DNA of 64,000 bases from Neoroseomonas oryzicola (GTDB lineage: Bacteria; Pseudomonadota; Alphaproteobacteria; Acetobacterales; Acetobacteraceae), in contig NZ_JAAVUP010000002.1 in the NCBI RefSeq assembly GCF_012163135.1, forward strand, positions 1-64,000. The letters run 5' to 3'. Of the stretch, positions 39,464 through 48,353 are shown piece by piece. The notes under the pieces are model-generated. The model did not search any database and was not told where the DNA came from. It saw only the letters and a list, made by a program, of their open reading frames with translations. A program made the translations under genes and the position numbers. Every line of letters starts with the position of its first letter. Positions within the stretch are counted from its first letter, which is position 1.

Positions 39464-40825
39464 ATGCGCCCCACTGTCGTCATCCTCGGCCGGCCGAACG
39501 TCGGCAAGTCCACGCTGTTCAACCGCCTGGCGCAGCGGAAGATCGCCATCGTGGACGACACGCCCGGCGTCACGCGCGACCGCAAGGAGGTGGAAGCGCG
39601 CATCGGCGGGCACGACGTCCTGCTGGTCGACACCGCGGGGCTCGAGGAGGCGCCGCCGGACACCGTCGCCGGGCGCATGCGGCAGAGTTCCGAGATGGCG
39701 CTGCGCGCCGCGGACCTCGTGCTCTTCGTGGTGGATGCGCGGGCGGGGCTGACGCCGTCCGACCGCGCCTTCGCGGCCTGGCTGCGGCGGTCCTCCCTGC
39801 CGGTGCTGCTGGTCTCCAACAAGGCCGAGGGCCGCGGCGGCGCGGCTGCCGCGATGGAGGCCTACGAACTCGGCTTGGGCGATCCGATCGCCGTCAGCGC
39901 CGAGCACAACGAAGGCGTCGGCGCGCTGCACGAGGCAGTGTCCGAGGCGCTGGGCGAACCGCCGGAGGAGGAGGACGAGGACCTCGCCGTCGACGACCCC
40001 GAGCGTCCGCTGCGCCTCGCCATCGTCGGCCGCCCCAATGCCGGCAAGTCCACACTGCTCAACGCCCTGATCGGCGAGGAGCGGATGATCACCGGCCCCG
40101 AGCCGGGCCTGACGCGCGATGCCGTCGCGGTGCAGTGGCGGGATGCGACCGGCGGGCGCGTGCGCCTGGTGGACACCGCCGGCATGCGCAAGAAGGCCCG
40201 CATCGCCGAGCGGCTGGAGCAGATGTCGGTCGCCGCGACCCTCGGCGCGCTGAAGGAAGCCGAGGTCGTCATCCTGGTGGTCGACGCGCTGCTCGGCATG
40301 GATGAGCAGGACCTGCGCATCGCGCGCCTTGCCGAGCGCGAGGGCCGCGGCGTCGTCATCGCCTTCAACAAGTGGGATGCGGTCGAGGACCGCGCGGCGA
40401 CGCGCAATCGGCTGGACGACGTGCTCACCGCCTCGCTCGCGCAGCTGAAGGGGATCTCGGTGGTGCCGCTCTCGGCCAAGACCGGCCGCGGGGTGGACAA
40501 GCTGATGCCGGCCGTGCGCGCGGCCTATGCGTTGTGGAACCGCCGCATCGGGACCGGCGAGCTGAACCGCTGGTTCGAATCCGCGCTGACGCGGCATCCG
40601 CCGCCTGCGGTGGACGGGCGGCGCGTGAAGCTGCGCTACGCGACCATGCCCAAGGCGCGGCCGCCGACCATCGCGGTCTTCGGCACCCGCGCCGAGGAAC
40701 TGCCCGAGGATTACCGCCGCTACCTGGTCAACGCCTTCCGCGAGGCCTTCGGCATGCCCGGCGTGCCTGTCCGGCTGCAGCTGCGCGGGACGAAGAACCC
40801 CTACGCCGAGGGCGAGCGGGAATAA
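39464..40825 (+). CDS. der: Ribosome-associated GTPase Der (EngA)
   Basis: 453 residues with two tandem GTPase domains: G1 motifs GRPNVGKST (residues 9-17) and GRPNAGKST (about 189-197), and G3 motifs DTAG in each. In the first domain G4 is SNKAEG rather than NKxD, while the second keeps NKWD. A C-terminal KH-like domain has KLRYATMPKARPPTIAVFG. Der is essential for 50S maturation. The acidic linker EEEDEDLAVDD separates the domains. Confidence 0.97.
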   Translation: MRPTVVILGRPNVGKSTLFNRLAQRKIAIVDDTPGVTRDRKEVEARIGGHDVLLVDTAGLEEAPPDTVAGRMRQSSEMALRAADLVLFVVDARAGLTPSDRAFAAWLRRSSLPVLLVSNKAEGRGGAAAAMEAYELGLGDPIAVSAEHNEGVGALHEAVSEALGEPPEEEDEDLAVDDPERPLRLAIVGRPNAGKSTLLNALIGEERMITGPEPGLTRDAVAVQWRDATGGRVRLVDTAGMRKKARIAERLEQMSVAATLGALKEAEVVILVVDALLGMDEQDLRIARLAEREGRGVVIAFNKWDAVEDRAATRNRLDDVLTASLAQLKGISVVPLSAKTGRGVDKLMPAVRAAYALWNRRIGTGELNRWFESALTRHPPPAVDGRRVKLRYATMPKARPPTIAVFGTRAEELPEDYRRYLVNAFREAFGMPGVPVRLQLRGTKNPYAEGERE

Positions 40826-40902
40826 GCCCCGGCGGGGGTTAACCCTCCCGCAACACCACCCGGCAGAAACTGCCGCATCGGCCGGGGACGGGGTGCGGTG
40901 GC

Positions 40903-42075
40903 ATGCAGGACGAAGCGGGGTCGCTGATCGACCGGATCACCGCGCGGCGGGCGATCCTGGGGCGGATCGAACTGGTCGGGCGGGACCTCGGCGCGCTCTA
41001 CGAAAGGCTGGACGGCATCGCCGGGTCGCTGGTGGCGCTCGAGGCGCGGGAGGATCCCGTGCCGGTGTTCGAGGACAAGCTGGCGAAGTTCGGCGGCCGC
41101 ATCGGGCAGGTCGAGGAACGGCTGAACGCGGCGGAGGAACGCCTCGCGGCGCTCGGCGGGCTGGCCGACCGGCTCGACCGCATCGAGGCGGCGATCGCCG
41201 CCCGCGGGCCCGCGCCCGCCGGCGCCCATGACCGGATGCCCTACGTCACCACCGCCGACCTGCGCGCGCTTGGGCGCGTCGAGGCCGAGGCGGCGATGCG
41301 TGCGCGCTGCATGGTCGTGCCGGTCGATCCGACGACGGCGCTCTGCCGCATCCTCGGCCGCTACAAGATGTATGTGGACCGCCGCGACATCGGCTTCGCG
41401 CCGCACCTGATGTTCGAGGGCTTCTGGGAATACTGGCTGACCGAGTTCATCTGGCGGAACGTCCGGCCCGGGGAGGTCGCGCTCGATGTCGGCGCGAACC
41501 ATGGCTACTACAGCGTCCTGATGGCCGACCTGGCCGGCCCCGAGGGGCGCGTCCATGCCTTCGAGCCCAATCCGCGGCTGCTGGACCTGATGGAGCGCAC
41601 CTTCGCGCTGAACGGCTTCTGGCACACGGTGCGCCGCCACGGCGTCGCGGTGGCGGAGGCCTCCGGCCCGCCCATGACCTTCGCCGCGACCGAGCGGGAG
41701 CCGAAGAACGGCCGGCTGCTGATGCCCGGGGAGGAGGCCGAGCCCGAGGCGGTGCTGACCCCTGTCCCGGTCGTCGCGCTGGACGACGCCGTGGAAGGAC
41801 CGGTCGGCTTCGTGAAGATCGACGTGGAGGGGGCGGAGGAACTCGCCTGGCGGGGGATGCAGCGGCTGATCGACCGCAGCCCGGAGATCCGCATCGTCAT
41901 GGAGTTCAACCCGGGGCGCTGCCGCAGCCCGGCCGAGACGCTCGCCGCCATCGCCGCGCGCTTTTCCCTGCGCGAGGTCGGCTTCGACGCCCAGGCCCAC
42001 CCGGTGACGGCCGGGGAGGTCCTCGGCCGGGCCGAGGACACGCTTCTCTACCTCTCCCGCCTCGACCCGGCCTGA
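40903..42075 (+). CDS. FkbM family methyltransferase with coiled-coil N-terminus
   Basis: 390 residues. Residues 5-100 are charged and heptad-like (RIGQVEERLNAAEERLAALG), predicted coiled coil. The SAM-binding core begins VALDVGANHGYYSVL (192-206), with EPNPRLLDLMERTF (221-234), a conserved VGFVKIDVEGAEELAWRGM and FNPG. FkbM enzymes O-methylate sugars or polyketides. The coiled coil is unusual for the family and may tether it to a partner. It follows der by 77 bases and precedes two sulfotransferase-like genes, which points to glycan or lipid modification. Confidence 0.88.
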   Translation: MQDEAGSLIDRITARRAILGRIELVGRDLGALYERLDGIAGSLVALEAREDPVPVFEDKLAKFGGRIGQVEERLNAAEERLAALGGLADRLDRIEAAIAARGPAPAGAHDRMPYVTTADLRALGRVEAEAAMRARCMVVPVDPTTALCRILGRYKMYVDRRDIGFAPHLMFEGFWEYWLTEFIWRNVRPGEVALDVGANHGYYSVLMADLAGPEGRVHAFEPNPRLLDLMERTFALNGFWHTVRRHGVAVAEASGPPMTFAATEREPKNGRLLMPGEEAEPEAVLTPVPVVALDDAVEGPVGFVKIDVEGAEELAWRGMQRLIDRSPEIRIVMEFNPGRCRSPAETLAAIAARFSLREVGFDAQAHPVTAGEVLGRAEDTLLYLSRLDPA

Positions 42076-42176
42076 CCGCGGGCGCGCGCAAGTTGCCGCG
42101 GCGCCGGGCCCTGCGGTATCGATGACACCTCCCCGCCTTCCCGGCACGGCGGGACGGGAAACGGGACCATGCCGCG

Positions 42177-42836
42177 ATGATCTTCTCGCCCAGCCGGGGC
42201 TTCTGCTTCGTCCACGTCTCCAAGACCGGCGGCACGTCCATCGAGGCCGCCTACATCCCGCATATCCGCTTCGGGGACGTGATCCTCGCCGCGCTGCCGG
42301 AAGGCATGGACACCTGGTATGGCCGGCACCTGTCGGTCGGCAAGCACACGCCGGCGCGGCGCATCCGGCTGCTCGCCGGGCGGGCGGCCTGGGAGAGGAT
42401 GCTGTCCATCGCCGTGGTGCGGGACCCGGTGGAGCGCATCGTCTCCTACTACCGCTGGATCCATTCGACGCCGCATGCCGGGCAACGCGAGCGCGAGCTC
42501 GGCGAGGTGAAGGATTTCAGTGCCTTTGCCGAAAAGGTGTGTCGCTTCCTCCTGCATCAGGTCGACATGGTGACGGACCCGAAGACGAACGACGTGATCG
42601 TGAAGCACCTCATTCCCTTCCGCCGGCTCTCCGAAGGCTGGGCCGGCGTTGCCGCGCGGCTCGGCATCGAGGCGCCGCTGCCCCACGTCAACGCCTCCTC
42701 CCCGAAGATCGCGGTCGAGGTGCCCGAGGCTGCGCGCGCCATGCTGCGGGAGGTCTATGCCCGCGACGTCGCCCTCGTGGCGCATGCCGAGAACGTCTTC
42801 GCCCCGCTGACAGCCGGCGGGCAGCAGGCCGCCTGA
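42177..42836 (+). CDS. Sulfotransferase family 2-like protein (first copy)
   Basis: 219 residues. The PAPS 5'-phosphosulfate loop is HVSKTGGTSIE (residues 13-23), and the 3'-phosphate motif is VVRDPVERIVSYYRW (80-94), with Arg82 and Ser90. The body resembles carbohydrate sulfotransferases, which sulfate glycans; no signal peptide or membrane helix is seen. A weak candidate promoter (TTGCCG at 42093, TATCGA at 42117, 18-base spacer) precedes it. Its stop overlaps the start of a paralogue by one base. Confidence 0.85.
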   Translation: MIFSPSRGFCFVHVSKTGGTSIEAAYIPHIRFGDVILAALPEGMDTWYGRHLSVGKHTPARRIRLLAGRAAWERMLSIAVVRDPVERIVSYYRWIHSTPHAGQRERELGEVKDFSAFAEKVCRFLLHQVDMVTDPKTNDVIVKHLIPFRRLSEGWAGVAARLGIEAPLPHVNASSPKIAVEVPEAARAMLREVYARDVALVAHAENVFAPLTAGGQQAA

Positions 42837-43501
42837 TGATCTGGTCCCCGTCGCGCAATTTCTGCTTCGTCCACGTGCCCAAGACCGGCGGCACCGCGGT
42901 GGAGCAGGCCTACAAGCCGCATCTGCGCTTCGGGGACGTGGTGCTGGCAGCGTGGCGGCGCAGCCTCGACAACTGGTACGCCGACGTCCTCGAGATCGGG
43001 AAGCATTCCTCGGCTGCGCACATCGCCGAGCAGGTGGGCCGGGAGCGCTTCCGCCAGGTCTTCTCCTACGCGATCCTGCGCGACCCGCTGGAACGCCTCG
43101 TCTCCTACTACAAGTGGATCCAGAGCTTCGAGCATCCGGGCAACCTCGAGCGCTGGCTGCGCTCGCACCGCAGCTTCGAGGACTTCGTCGAACCGGCGTC
43201 CGAGCATTTCGCCCTCCAGGCCGACCTGGTCTGCGATCCGGACACGGGCCTGCCGATGGTCACCGTGCTCGCGCCCTATACCCATCTCGCGGCGTCCTGG
43301 CGCCTGGTCTGCACGCGGCTCGGCGTCGCGGCAGGGGAATTGCCGCGGGCCAATGCCTCCATCGCCATCCCGGTCGAGGTGACGGACCGCGCGCGACAGA
43401 TGGTCGGGCGGCGCTATGCGCGCGACGTGGCGCTGTACCGCGACGCGGTGGCGCGCTGGAACGCGCAGCACGCCGCGGGGCCGCGCCTCGGTGCCGCCTG
43501 A
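42836..43501 (+). CDS. Sulfotransferase family 2-like protein (second copy)
   Basis: 221 residues from the ATG overlapping the first copy's stop (TGATG). It is co-linear with its neighbour: MIWSPSRNFCFVHVPKTGGT places the phosphosulfate loop at residues 13-23, and AILRDPLERLVSYYKW puts Arg82 and Ser90 at the same positions. Identity is clear but moderate away from these motifs, so this is an old tandem duplication, probably with divergent acceptors. No PAPS-synthesis gene (cysD/cysN/cysC) is in the window. Confidence 0.85.
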   Translation: MIWSPSRNFCFVHVPKTGGTAVEQAYKPHLRFGDVVLAAWRRSLDNWYADVLEIGKHSSAAHIAEQVGRERFRQVFSYAILRDPLERLVSYYKWIQSFEHPGNLERWLRSHRSFEDFVEPASEHFALQADLVCDPDTGLPMVTVLAPYTHLAASWRLVCTRLGVAAGELPRANASIAIPVEVTDRARQMVGRRYARDVALYRDAVARWNAQHAAGPRLGAA

Positions 43502-43549
43502 TTCGCGCGGCAGGGTGCCGCCAGCCTTCGCGCGGACGACCGCACCGAC

Positions 43550-44368
43550 ATGACCGACATCCTCTTCGCCCTGTCCAAGATCCTCTGGTTCCCCGCGCGG
43601 CCAGGGCATTTCGCGCTGATCGTCGGCTTCGTCGGGCTGTTCATGCTGTGGCGGGGGCGCCGGTCGGGGCGGTGGCTGGTGCTCGCCTCGCTCGGCTTCT
43701 TCCTGATGCTGGTGGTGACGCCGGTGAACCAGTGGATGCTGCTGCCGCTCGAGGACCGCTTCCCGCGCCCCGCCGACGCGCCGGCGCATGTGGACGGCAT
43801 CATCGTCCTCGGTGGCGCGGTCGAGCAGAACATCACCCAAGACCGCGGCATTCCCTCGCTGAACGGCGCGGCGGAGCGGATGACGGAGGGCGTGATCCTC
43901 GCCAACCGCTATCCCAATGCGCGCATCGTCTTCACCGGCGGGCAGGGGTCCTTCGTGCATGGCCAGGTGACCGAGGCCGATGTCGCGCGCCAGCTCTGGA
44001 CCGCCATGGGCATCCCGGCCTCCCGCGTCATCTACGAGGACGAGGCGCGCAACACGCACGAGAACGCGGTGAACACCTTCCGCCTGGTGCAGCCCAAGCC
44101 GGGCGAGACCTGGCTGCTCGTCACCTCGGCCTCGCACATGCCGCGCTCGATGGGCGTGTTCCGCCAGGCGGGGTGGAAGGACATCGTGCCCTGGCCGGTG
44201 AACTACCGGACCGGCCATTCCTGGGCGGTCTGGTACGACGCGCCCTTCCCCGAGCGGCTCGGCCAGTTCGAATGGGCCTTCCGCGAATGGCTGGGCCTTA
44301 TCGCCTACCGCCTGATGGGCCGGACGGAGAGCGTGCTGCCGGCGCGGGAGGCAGCGCCGGCGCGCTAG
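43550..44368 (+). CDS. YdcF/ElyC-like DUF218 membrane protein
   Basis: 272 residues. Two N-terminal membrane helices (about residues 19-35 and 42-60) lead to a DUF218 domain: VDGIIVLGGAVEQN, RYPNARIVFTGGQGSF, the acidic DEARNTHENAVNTF (about residues 163-176) and LLVTSASHMPRSMGVFRQAG. ElyC/SanA/YdcF proteins influence envelope integrity and peptidoglycan precursor lipid use, mechanism unknown. Its last 71 bases overlap the convergent mltG gene. Confidence 0.9.
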   Translation: MTDILFALSKILWFPARPGHFALIVGFVGLFMLWRGRRSGRWLVLASLGFFLMLVVTPVNQWMLLPLEDRFPRPADAPAHVDGIIVLGGAVEQNITQDRGIPSLNGAAERMTEGVILANRYPNARIVFTGGQGSFVHGQVTEADVARQLWTAMGIPASRVIYEDEARNTHENAVNTFRLVQPKPGETWLLVTSASHMPRSMGVFRQAGWKDIVPWPVNYRTGHSWAVWYDAPFPERLGQFEWAFREWLGLIAYRLMGRTESVLPAREAAPAR

Positions 44369-45389
44369 CGCCCCCGCTGCCGCCGCGCTCGATCTCCCGC
44401 CACCGGGCGACGTTGCGGTTGTGCTCCTCGAGCGTGCGGGCGAAGGCATGCCCGCCGGAGCCATCGGCGACGAAATAGAGGAAGTCGGTCGCCTCGGGCC
44501 GCATCACCGCGGCGATGGATGCGCGCCCCGGATTCGCGATGGGCGCCGGCGGCAGGCCGCGGTTGCGATAGGTGTTGAACGGGTTGTCGCGATCGAGGTC
44601 GGCGCGGCTGATCGGCCGGTCCATCGGCGCCCCGCCCGTCGCGGCATAGGCGACTGTTGGGTCCGATTGCAGCGGCATGCCGCGGCGCAGCCGGTTGATG
44701 AAGACGCCGGCGACGCGGGCGCGTTCCTCGGGCTTGCCCGTCTCGCGCTCGACGATGGAGGCGAGCACCAGCGCCTCGCGCGGGTTCGCCAGCGGCAGGT
44801 CCGGCGCGCGCGCGGCCCAGGCCTCGGACAGCGCGCGGTCCATGGCAGCATCGGCGCGGCGGACGATGGCGCCGCGGGTCTCGCCCCATTCATAGGCGTA
44901 GGTCTCGGGCAGCAGCTCGCCCTCGTTGAAGTCGGGGATGTCGCCGGCCAGGCTCTCGGTGCGTTCCAGCAGGGCGCGGATCTGGTGCGCGGTCAGCCCC
45001 TCCGGGATGGTCAGGCGGCGCTGCACGGGGCGTTCATGGCGCAGGATGCGCAGCACCTCGCGCAGCGGCACCCCGGCGGGGAAGACGAATTCCGCAGCCC
45101 GCAGCGGCCCGTCGCCGCGGGTCAGCCAGGCCGCGGCGGCGAAGGCGCGGGCGTCGCGGATCACCCCGCGTTCGACGAGCGTCGCGGCGATGCGTTCCAT
45201 TCCGCCGCGCGGCACGACGATCTGCGCCGGTTCCGCGAGCGGCCCCGGAGAGGTCCAGGCGCGCCAGGCGACCAGCGCGCCGGCCGAGGCACCCGCGATG
45301 AGGACGAGGACGACGGCGAGCGCGACGAAGCGCCACCGCAGCCGCCGGCGGACCGGCGGCGGGGGTGGCGACGACGGCGCGTCGAACAT
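44298..45389 (-). CDS. mltG: Endolytic murein transglycosylase MltG
   Basis: 363 residues. A cytosolic N-terminus and one membrane helix (about residues 20-42) precede the YceG domain. The catalytic region reads LVLASIVERETGKPEERARV, with Glu214 as the candidate catalytic residue, and MPLQSDPTVAYA follows. MltG cuts nascent peptidoglycan and sets strand length. The Ser/Pro/Gly-rich tail after about residue 335 overlaps the convergent YdcF gene. Third of acpP-fabF-mltG, a conserved order. Confidence 0.96.
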   Translation of the reverse strand: MFDAPSSPPPPPVRRRLRWRFVALAVVLVLIAGASAGALVAWRAWTSPGPLAEPAQIVVPRGGMERIAATLVERGVIRDARAFAAAAWLTRGDGPLRAAEFVFPAGVPLREVLRILRHERPVQRRLTIPEGLTAHQIRALLERTESLAGDIPDFNEGELLPETYAYEWGETRGAIVRRADAAMDRALSEAWAARAPDLPLANPREALVLASIVERETGKPEERARVAGVFINRLRRGMPLQSDPTVAYAATGGAPMDRPISRADLDRDNPFNTYRNRGLPPAPIANPGRASIAAVMRPEATDFLYFVADGSGGHAFARTLEEHNRNVARWREIERGGSGGASAPALPPAPAARSPSGPSGGRR

Positions 45390-45402
45390 GCCCGGCCGCG
45401 CC

Positions 45403-46686
45403 TCAGGGCGCGGCGCGGAACACGATGCTGGCGTTCGTGCCGCCGAAGCCGAAGGAGTTGGACAGCGCGACCTCGATCTTGCGCGGCTGCGCCTGCAGCG
45501 CGACGCGGTCGATGATGCTCTCGCGCGACGGCTTCTCGAGGTTCAGGGTCGGGGGCGCGACCTTGTCGCGGATGGCGAGGACCGAGAAGATTCCCTCCAC
45601 CGCGCCCGCGGCGCCGAGCAGATGCCCGATCGCGGACTTGGTCGAGGACATCGCGAGGTCCTTGCCCGCATCGCCCCAGAGACGCTCGACCGCCTCGAGC
45701 TCGAGGTCGTCCCCGAGCGGCGTCGAGGTGCCGTGCGCGTTGACGTACTGCACCTGCTCCGGCGTCACCCCGGCGCTGCGCAGCGCCGCGGTCATGGCGC
45801 GGAAGGCGCCCTCGTGGCCCTCGGCGGGGGCCGTGATGTGGTAGGCGTCGCCCGACATGCCGTAGCCGATGACCTCGGCATAGATCTTCGCACCGCGCGC
45901 CTTGGCGTGCTCGAGGGCTTCGAGCACCACCACGCCGGCGCCCTCGCCCATCACGAATCCGTCGCGGCCCTCGTCCCACGGGCGGGAGGCCTGCTGCGGC
46001 GTGTCGTTGAAGCCGGTGGACAGGGCGCGCGCGGCGCAGAAGCCCGCGACGCCGAGTTCGCAGACCGCGGCCTCGGCCCCGCCCGCGACCATCACATCCG
46101 CATCGCCGAGGGCGATGAGGCGCGCCGCGTCGCCGAGCGCATGCACGCCCGTCGCGCAGGCCGTGACGACCGAGTGGTTCGGACCCTTGAAGCCGTACTT
46201 GATGGAGACCTGCCCGGAGGCGAGGTTGATCAGCGCGGAGGGGATGAAGAAGGGCGAGATGCGCTTCGTCTTGCCCTGGACCGCGAGGCGCGAGGCCTCG
46301 TCGATCGTCTCGAGGCCGCCGATGCCCGAACCGATCATCACGCCGGTGCGGCAGCGGCCTTCCTCGTCCTGCGGGGCCCAGCCGGAATCGGCGACCGCTT
46401 CCTCAGCCGCGACGAGCGCGAGCTGGATGAAGCGGTCCATCTTCTTCTGGTCCTTGATGGGGATCCATTCGGAGATGTCGAGGCCGCCATCGGCCTTGGT
46501 GCCCGCGGGCACCTGGCCGGCGATCTTCGCCGGCAGGGCCGAGGTGTCGAAGGACTGGATGCTGCCGATGCCGGATTCCCCGGCCAGCATCCGCTTCCAT
46601 ACATGCTCGACACCGAGGCCGAGCGGGCAGGCGATGCCCATGCCGGTCACGACGACACGTCGCGGCGAAAAACCGTTCTGGAACAC
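45403..46686 (-). CDS. fabF: 3-oxoacyl-[acyl-carrier-protein] synthase II
   Basis: 427 residues. The KAS catalytic triad is complete: Cys177 (VVTACATGVHA), His318 (NAHGTSTPLGD) and His354 (STKSAIGHLLGAAGA). The N-terminus RRVVVTGMGIACPLG is standard. FabF extends acyl-ACP with malonyl-ACP in fatty-acid synthesis and helps membrane adaptation. It lies 31 bases after acpP and 13 before mltG on the same strand. Confidence 0.98.
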   Translation of the reverse strand: MFQNGFSPRRVVVTGMGIACPLGLGVEHVWKRMLAGESGIGSIQSFDTSALPAKIAGQVPAGTKADGGLDISEWIPIKDQKKMDRFIQLALVAAEEAVADSGWAPQDEEGRCRTGVMIGSGIGGLETIDEASRLAVQGKTKRISPFFIPSALINLASGQVSIKYGFKGPNHSVVTACATGVHALGDAARLIALGDADVMVAGGAEAAVCELGVAGFCAARALSTGFNDTPQQASRPWDEGRDGFVMGEGAGVVVLEALEHAKARGAKIYAEVIGYGMSGDAYHITAPAEGHEGAFRAMTAALRSAGVTPEQVQYVNAHGTSTPLGDDLELEAVERLWGDAGKDLAMSSTKSAIGHLLGAAGAVEGIFSVLAIRDKVAPPTLNLEKPSRESIIDRVALQAQPRKIEVALSNSFGFGGTNASIVFRAAP

Positions 46687-46717
46687 GCGCGCTACCCCCC
46701 AACCCCGGCCTTGGGCC

Positions 46718-46957
46718 TTACTCGCCCTTCTGCTTCTCGATGTAGTCGATCGCGTCCTTCACGGTCGTGATCTTCTCGGCGGCGTCGTCGGGGATCTCGA
46801 CGCCGAAGGCCTCCTCGAAGGCCATGACCAGCTCGACCGTGTCGAGGCTGTCGGCGCCCAGGTCATCGATGAAGGAGGCTTCGGGGGTGACCTTCGCCTC
46901 TTCGACGCCGAGGTGCTCGACGACGATCTTCTTCACCTTCTCGGCGGTGTCGCTCAT
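46718..46957 (-). CDS. acpP: Acyl carrier protein
   Basis: 79 residues, strongly acidic. The 4'-phosphopantetheine site is [19 protein letters not shown], with Ser37. ACP carries acyl intermediates in fatty-acid and lipid A synthesis. GGAGAG lies about nine bases before the ATG. The 257-base spacer upstream, shared with the end of the Bug receptor gene, should hold the promoter; the only hint I see is TTGACC at 47109-47114 (minus strand), with no convincing -10 partner. Confidence 0.98.
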   Translation of the reverse strand: MSDTAEKVKKIVVEHLGVEEAKVTPEASFIDDLGADSLDTVELVMAFEEAFGVEIPDDAAEKITTVKDAIDYIEKQKGE

Positions 46958-47214
46958 CGCGTGACTCTCTCCGTTCTGCCGGGCGGGCGCCCGTGCCTAT
47001 GCTTGTGTCAGTTCCGCCCGGCGACCGGCCGGACTCGCGCCCCGGCCCCCGCGGAGACCGGCGCTTATCATGGAAGTGCGCCGGGGCCTAGGCGGTCCGG
47101 CGGGTCCCGGTCAAGGGGCGGCGGGGCCGGGCGCCGCCGCCGGACCGCCGCGGGCCTTTAAGCCCCGGCCCTGTCGCCGGCAAGCAACACGCCCGGCGGG
47201 GCGGGCCGGGCGGT

Positions 47215-48192
47215 TCAGTCGACGGTGATGTTGGCCTGGCGGATCACCGTGGCCCAGCGCTCGCGCTCCCAGCGGATCAGCTCGGCGAAGGCCTTGCCGT
47301 CCATCGAGGAGGGTTCCGCACCCTCGTCGCGCAGGCGGCGGATCACGTCCGGGTTGGCCAGCGCCTCGCGCAGCGCGCCGTACAGCTTCGCCTGCACATC
47401 GGCCGGGGTTCCGCGCGGCACCAGCAACCCGTACCAGGCGGTGGCCTTGTAGCCGGGGATGGTGTCGGCGACGGGCGGGACCTCGGGCAGGACGGCGATG
47501 CGGCCCTCGCCGGTCACCGCGAGCGGGCGGACCTGGCCCCCCTGGATCAGCCCGACCACGGAGGGCAGGGTGGTGATCATGAAGTCGAGGTGCCCGGCGA
47601 CCACGTCGGTCAGCGCGGGCCCCGCGCCGCGGAAGGGCACGTGCTCGGCCCGCAGCCCGGCCATCTGCAGCATCAGCGCCGCGGCAAGGTGGCTCGCCGA
47701 GCCGTTCGAGGCCGAGCCGTAGGTCGCCTGGCCGTTGGCCGCGCGGACCTCGTCCAGCAGCTGCCGCAGGTTCTGCGCGCGGGACTTGGGCCCGACCACC
47801 ACCACCAGCGGCGCGTCGGCGACGAGGCCGATGGGCTCGAGCGCGCGTTCGGGGTCGATGCGCATGTTGCGGAACAGGGAGACGTTCACGCTCATCGGCC
47901 CGTGGTTGCCCATCAGGATGGTGTAGCCGTCGGGCCGTGAGGTTGCGGCCGCCTCGGTCGCGATGTTGCCCCCCGCACCTGGGCGATTCTCGACCACCAC
48001 CGGCTGGCCGAGCACGCCCTGCATGGCCGAGGCGACAGTGCGCGCGATCAGGTCCGTGCCGCCGCCCGGGGCGAAGGCCAGGAGGATGCGGATCGGGCGG
48101 TTCGGGAAGGCTGCGTCCTGCGCGGCGGCCGGCAGGATCGTCAGGGCGGGGGTGGCGCCAAGGGCGCCGAGCAGGGTCCGGCGGGTCGTCAT
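47215..48192 (-). CDS. Bug-type solute receptor (second)
   Basis: 325 residues. A twin-arginine signal (MTTRRTLLGALGATPALTIL, cleavage near AAAQ) precedes FPNRPIRILLAFAPGGGTDL, VVENRPGAGGNIATEAAATS and HVPFRGAGPALTDVVAGHLD. A periplasmic carboxylate or similar ligand is expected. It is a single gene with no TctA/TctB beside it. It shares only the family fold with the receptor at 15451-16416; the ligand-contact loops differ, so a different ligand is likely. Confidence 0.93.
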   Translation of the reverse strand: MTTRRTLLGALGATPALTILPAAAQDAAFPNRPIRILLAFAPGGGTDLIARTVASAMQGVLGQPVVVENRPGAGGNIATEAAATSRPDGYTILMGNHGPMSVNVSLFRNMRIDPERALEPIGLVADAPLVVVVGPKSRAQNLRQLLDEVRAANGQATYGSASNGSASHLAAALMLQMAGLRAEHVPFRGAGPALTDVVAGHLDFMITTLPSVVGLIQGGQVRPLAVTGEGRIAVLPEVPPVADTIPGYKATAWYGLLVPRGTPADVQAKLYGALREALANPDVIRRLRDEGAEPSSMDGKAFAELIRWERERWATVIRQANITVD

Positions 48193-48353
48193 GATGTGCT
48201 GGCCTTCCTCTGCGCCGGTTCAGCCCGGCTGGATGGGTCGGAGGGCCCGTCTAGACCAGCGGCGTGCCGGAGGGAACGACCGCGTAACGCAGCGCAGCCC
48301 CGACTCGGCGGGGGGATTGATCCGGCCCGCGCCGCGCGGTCCCCTGCGGGGGC

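Noticed and set aside
39464..40825. Der as two fused or duplicated Era-like genes
   Set aside because: Two GTPase domains plus a KH-like domain is the normal architecture of Der.
40832..40851. Terminator after der (GCGGGGGTTAACCCTCCCGC)
   Set aside because: The arms do not pair in register without a wobble and mismatches, and no T-tract follows.
42093..42122. Promoter TTGCCG/TATCGA before the first sulfotransferase gene as a separate feature
   Set aside because: The spacer is 18 bases and the -10 matches at only three positions; too weak to list alone.
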